A stretch of DNA of 7,310 nt from assembly GCA_946481445.1 (NCBI GenBank), contig CAMLOA010000084.1, positions 1-7,310 on the forward strand, given 5' to 3'. Positions within the stretch are counted from its first letter, which is position 1. Each line of letters begins with the position of its first letter. Positions 6,529 through 7,310 of this stretch are shown in pieces. The notes below the pieces were generated by a model, which was given only the letters and a program-made list of their open reading frames with translations, did not search any database and was not told the origin of the DNA. Made by a program: the position numbers and the translations under genes. Source of the stretch: an uncultured Devosia sp. (lineage in GTDB: Bacteria; Pseudomonadota; Alphaproteobacteria; Rhizobiales; Devosiaceae).

Positions 6529-6746
6529 CTCGTCCTCCCTAGGTTATGGAGCGGCCCCGGATTGTTTTTTGTGGGTTTCCGCCCGCCCAGACTGCGACTC
6601 GTTTGGCCGCAAAGTCAACCATAAGTAACTGCTCGGTTAGAATGGGCGATGTTTGAGGCATGCTTTTTCTCAGGCAATGCCATGGACATATCTTGGCAAG
6701 GCAGCGGCATTGGCATCAGATGGAACGATCTGGTGCGGAGCTCGAC
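6529..6746. promoter_or_regulatory. Divergent control region between tctC and the TauE/SafE gene
   Basis: This 218-base gap should carry the promoters of both the tct operon and the rightward TauE/SafE gene. On the minus strand a TTGACT hexamer (6613-6618) could be a tctC -35 element, but I see no good -10 at 16-18 bases, so this is weak. Immediately upstream of it, at 6626-6639, lies a dyad related to the palindrome near the ABC operon. A T-run (6563-6570) lies in the probable tctC leader. No small gene is convincing here. Confidence 0.6.
6626..6639. promoter_or_regulatory. Putative operator, imperfect dyad TAACTGCTCGGTTA
   Basis: Five of seven base pairs are symmetric. The layout (TAAC-N-N4-GGTTA, 14 bases) matches the perfect palindrome at 1589-1602 in arm sequence and spacing. 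It lies about 100 bases upstream of both tctC and the TauE/SafE gene, 7 bases upstream of the TTGACT hexamer on the tctC strand. A regulator site is a reasonable inference. The TetR-type protein at the end of the tct operon is the most economical candidate. Confidence 0.4.
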
Positions 6747-7310
6747 ATGGACTGGCAAGCGGCGGCAATCATGGGACTGGCGCTGGCGGCCGGCGCAGTG
6801 GTCAAGGGCGCCACGGGCATGGGTCTGCCACTGGTGGCGCTGCCCGTCCTGACATCGGTATTCGGCCTGCAGCATGCCGTGGGCCTGATGACCATTCCGC
6901 TGATCGTGACCAATGCCTGGCAGGTCTGGCGCTTCCGGGCGGCATCGGGCCATGACCGGCTGGCCTTCATCCCGCTCTTCCTGGTCGGGGGCGCAGTGGG
7001 CATCGGTATCGGCACCTGGGCGCTGACGGCGCTGCCCGAACGGATCCTGACCCTGGCGCTGGGGGTGATCCTGCTCAGTTACGTGGCGCTGCGGCTGGCC
7101 ACCCCGCATTGGTCGCTGGGGCCGGCCGCGGCACGGCGGCTGGGACCACTGGCGGGGGCGGGAGGCGGCATTCTCCAGGGCGCGACCGGCATTTCGGCAC
7201 CGATCGGGGTGACGTTCATCCATGCCATGGCGCTGGATCGCGACGCGCATGTCTTTGCCGTTTCCGCCATGTTCCTGCTGTTTGCCACGGTGCAATTGCC
7301 GGCCCTTTGG
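6747..7310 (+). CDS. TauE/SafE-family sulfite exporter-like permease, N-terminal part (cut by window edge)
   Basis: The frame is open from 6747 to the last base (188 codons), so about a quarter of a typical 250-residue protein is missing. The sequence is strongly hydrophobic and carries the TauE/SafE (DUF81) repeat motif twice: 'GAVVKGATGMGLPLVALPVL' near residues 16-35, and 'GAGGGILQGATGISAPIGVTF' near 134-154. In both copies the G-x-x-x-G-A-T-G-x-x-x-P core marks the family's two homologous halves. The family exports sulfite, sulfoacetate or other small anions, though many members are uncharacterised. I chose the ATG at 6747 because GGAG (6737-6740) lies six bases upstream; an in-frame ATG at 6720 would add nine polar residues without a good ribosome-binding site. 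It is divergent from tctC across 218 bases with a shared putative operator, so co-regulation with the TTT importer is plausible. Confidence 0.9.
   Translation, partial: MDWQAAAIMGLALAAGAVVKGATGMGLPLVALPVLTSVFGLQHAVGLMTIPLIVTNAWQVWRFRAASGHDRLAFIPLFLVGGAVGIGIGTWALTALPERILTLALGVILLSYVALRLATPHWSLGPAAARRLGPLAGAGGGILQGATGISAPIGVTFIHAMALDRDAHVFAVSAMFLLFATVQLPALW

Noticed and set aside
5416..6624. 402-codon plus-strand open frame antisense to tctC.
   Set aside because: It is Gly/Arg/His-rich shadow translation. The minus-strand TctC has a signal peptide, family motifs and a strong ribosome-binding site.
6615..7295. 226-codon minus-strand open frame antisense to the TauE/SafE gene.
   Set aside because: It is Gln/Arg/His-rich with no hydrophobic or domain pattern, while the plus strand encodes a clear TauE/SafE protein with duplicated motifs.

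Overview
The window looks like chromosomal DNA from a high-GC Gram-negative bacterium, most likely an alphaproteobacterium of the Hyphomicrobiales type. This is an inference from the strong G/C third-position bias, the twin-arginine-type leader on a solute-binding protein, and the pairing of a family 1 ABC system with a tripartite tricarboxylate transporter (TTT). It is a nutrient-uptake region: two periplasmic-binding-protein-dependent importers, two regulators, and the start of a TauE/SafE-type membrane exporter. I see no mobile element, RNA gene or CRISPR array.

Left block (1-1771). A leftward ABC importer operon begins with a family 1 solute-binding protein (126-1421). It is followed 20 bases later by the first 35 codons of a MalF/UgpA-type permease that runs off the left edge (1-105). 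A 350-base region (1422-1771) separates this operon from a divergent LysR-type regulator (1772-2695). It holds two perfect palindromes built from TAACC/GGTTA half-sites (1501-1510 and 1589-1602) and a spaced inverted repeat (1552-1580).

Central block (2699-6528). A leftward TTT operon runs tctC (periplasmic binder), tctB (small membrane subunit), tctA (large membrane subunit), then a TetR-family regulator whose start lies inside the 3' end of tctA. A strong 10-bp GC hairpin sits between tctC and tctB. The TetR and LysR genes converge with only 3 bases between their stop codons and no visible terminator.

Right block (6529-7310). A 218-base divergent region separates tctC from a rightward TauE/SafE-family permease cut by the right edge (188 codons present). 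It holds an imperfect copy (6626-6639) of the 14-base palindrome found upstream of the ABC operon, which suggests one regulator could touch both loci. The pairing of a TTT importer with a divergent TauE/SafE exporter raises the hypothesis that the TTT substrate is a sulfonated carboxylate, imported by TctABC with sulfite or a related anion exported by TauE/SafE. The sequence alone does not settle the substrate.
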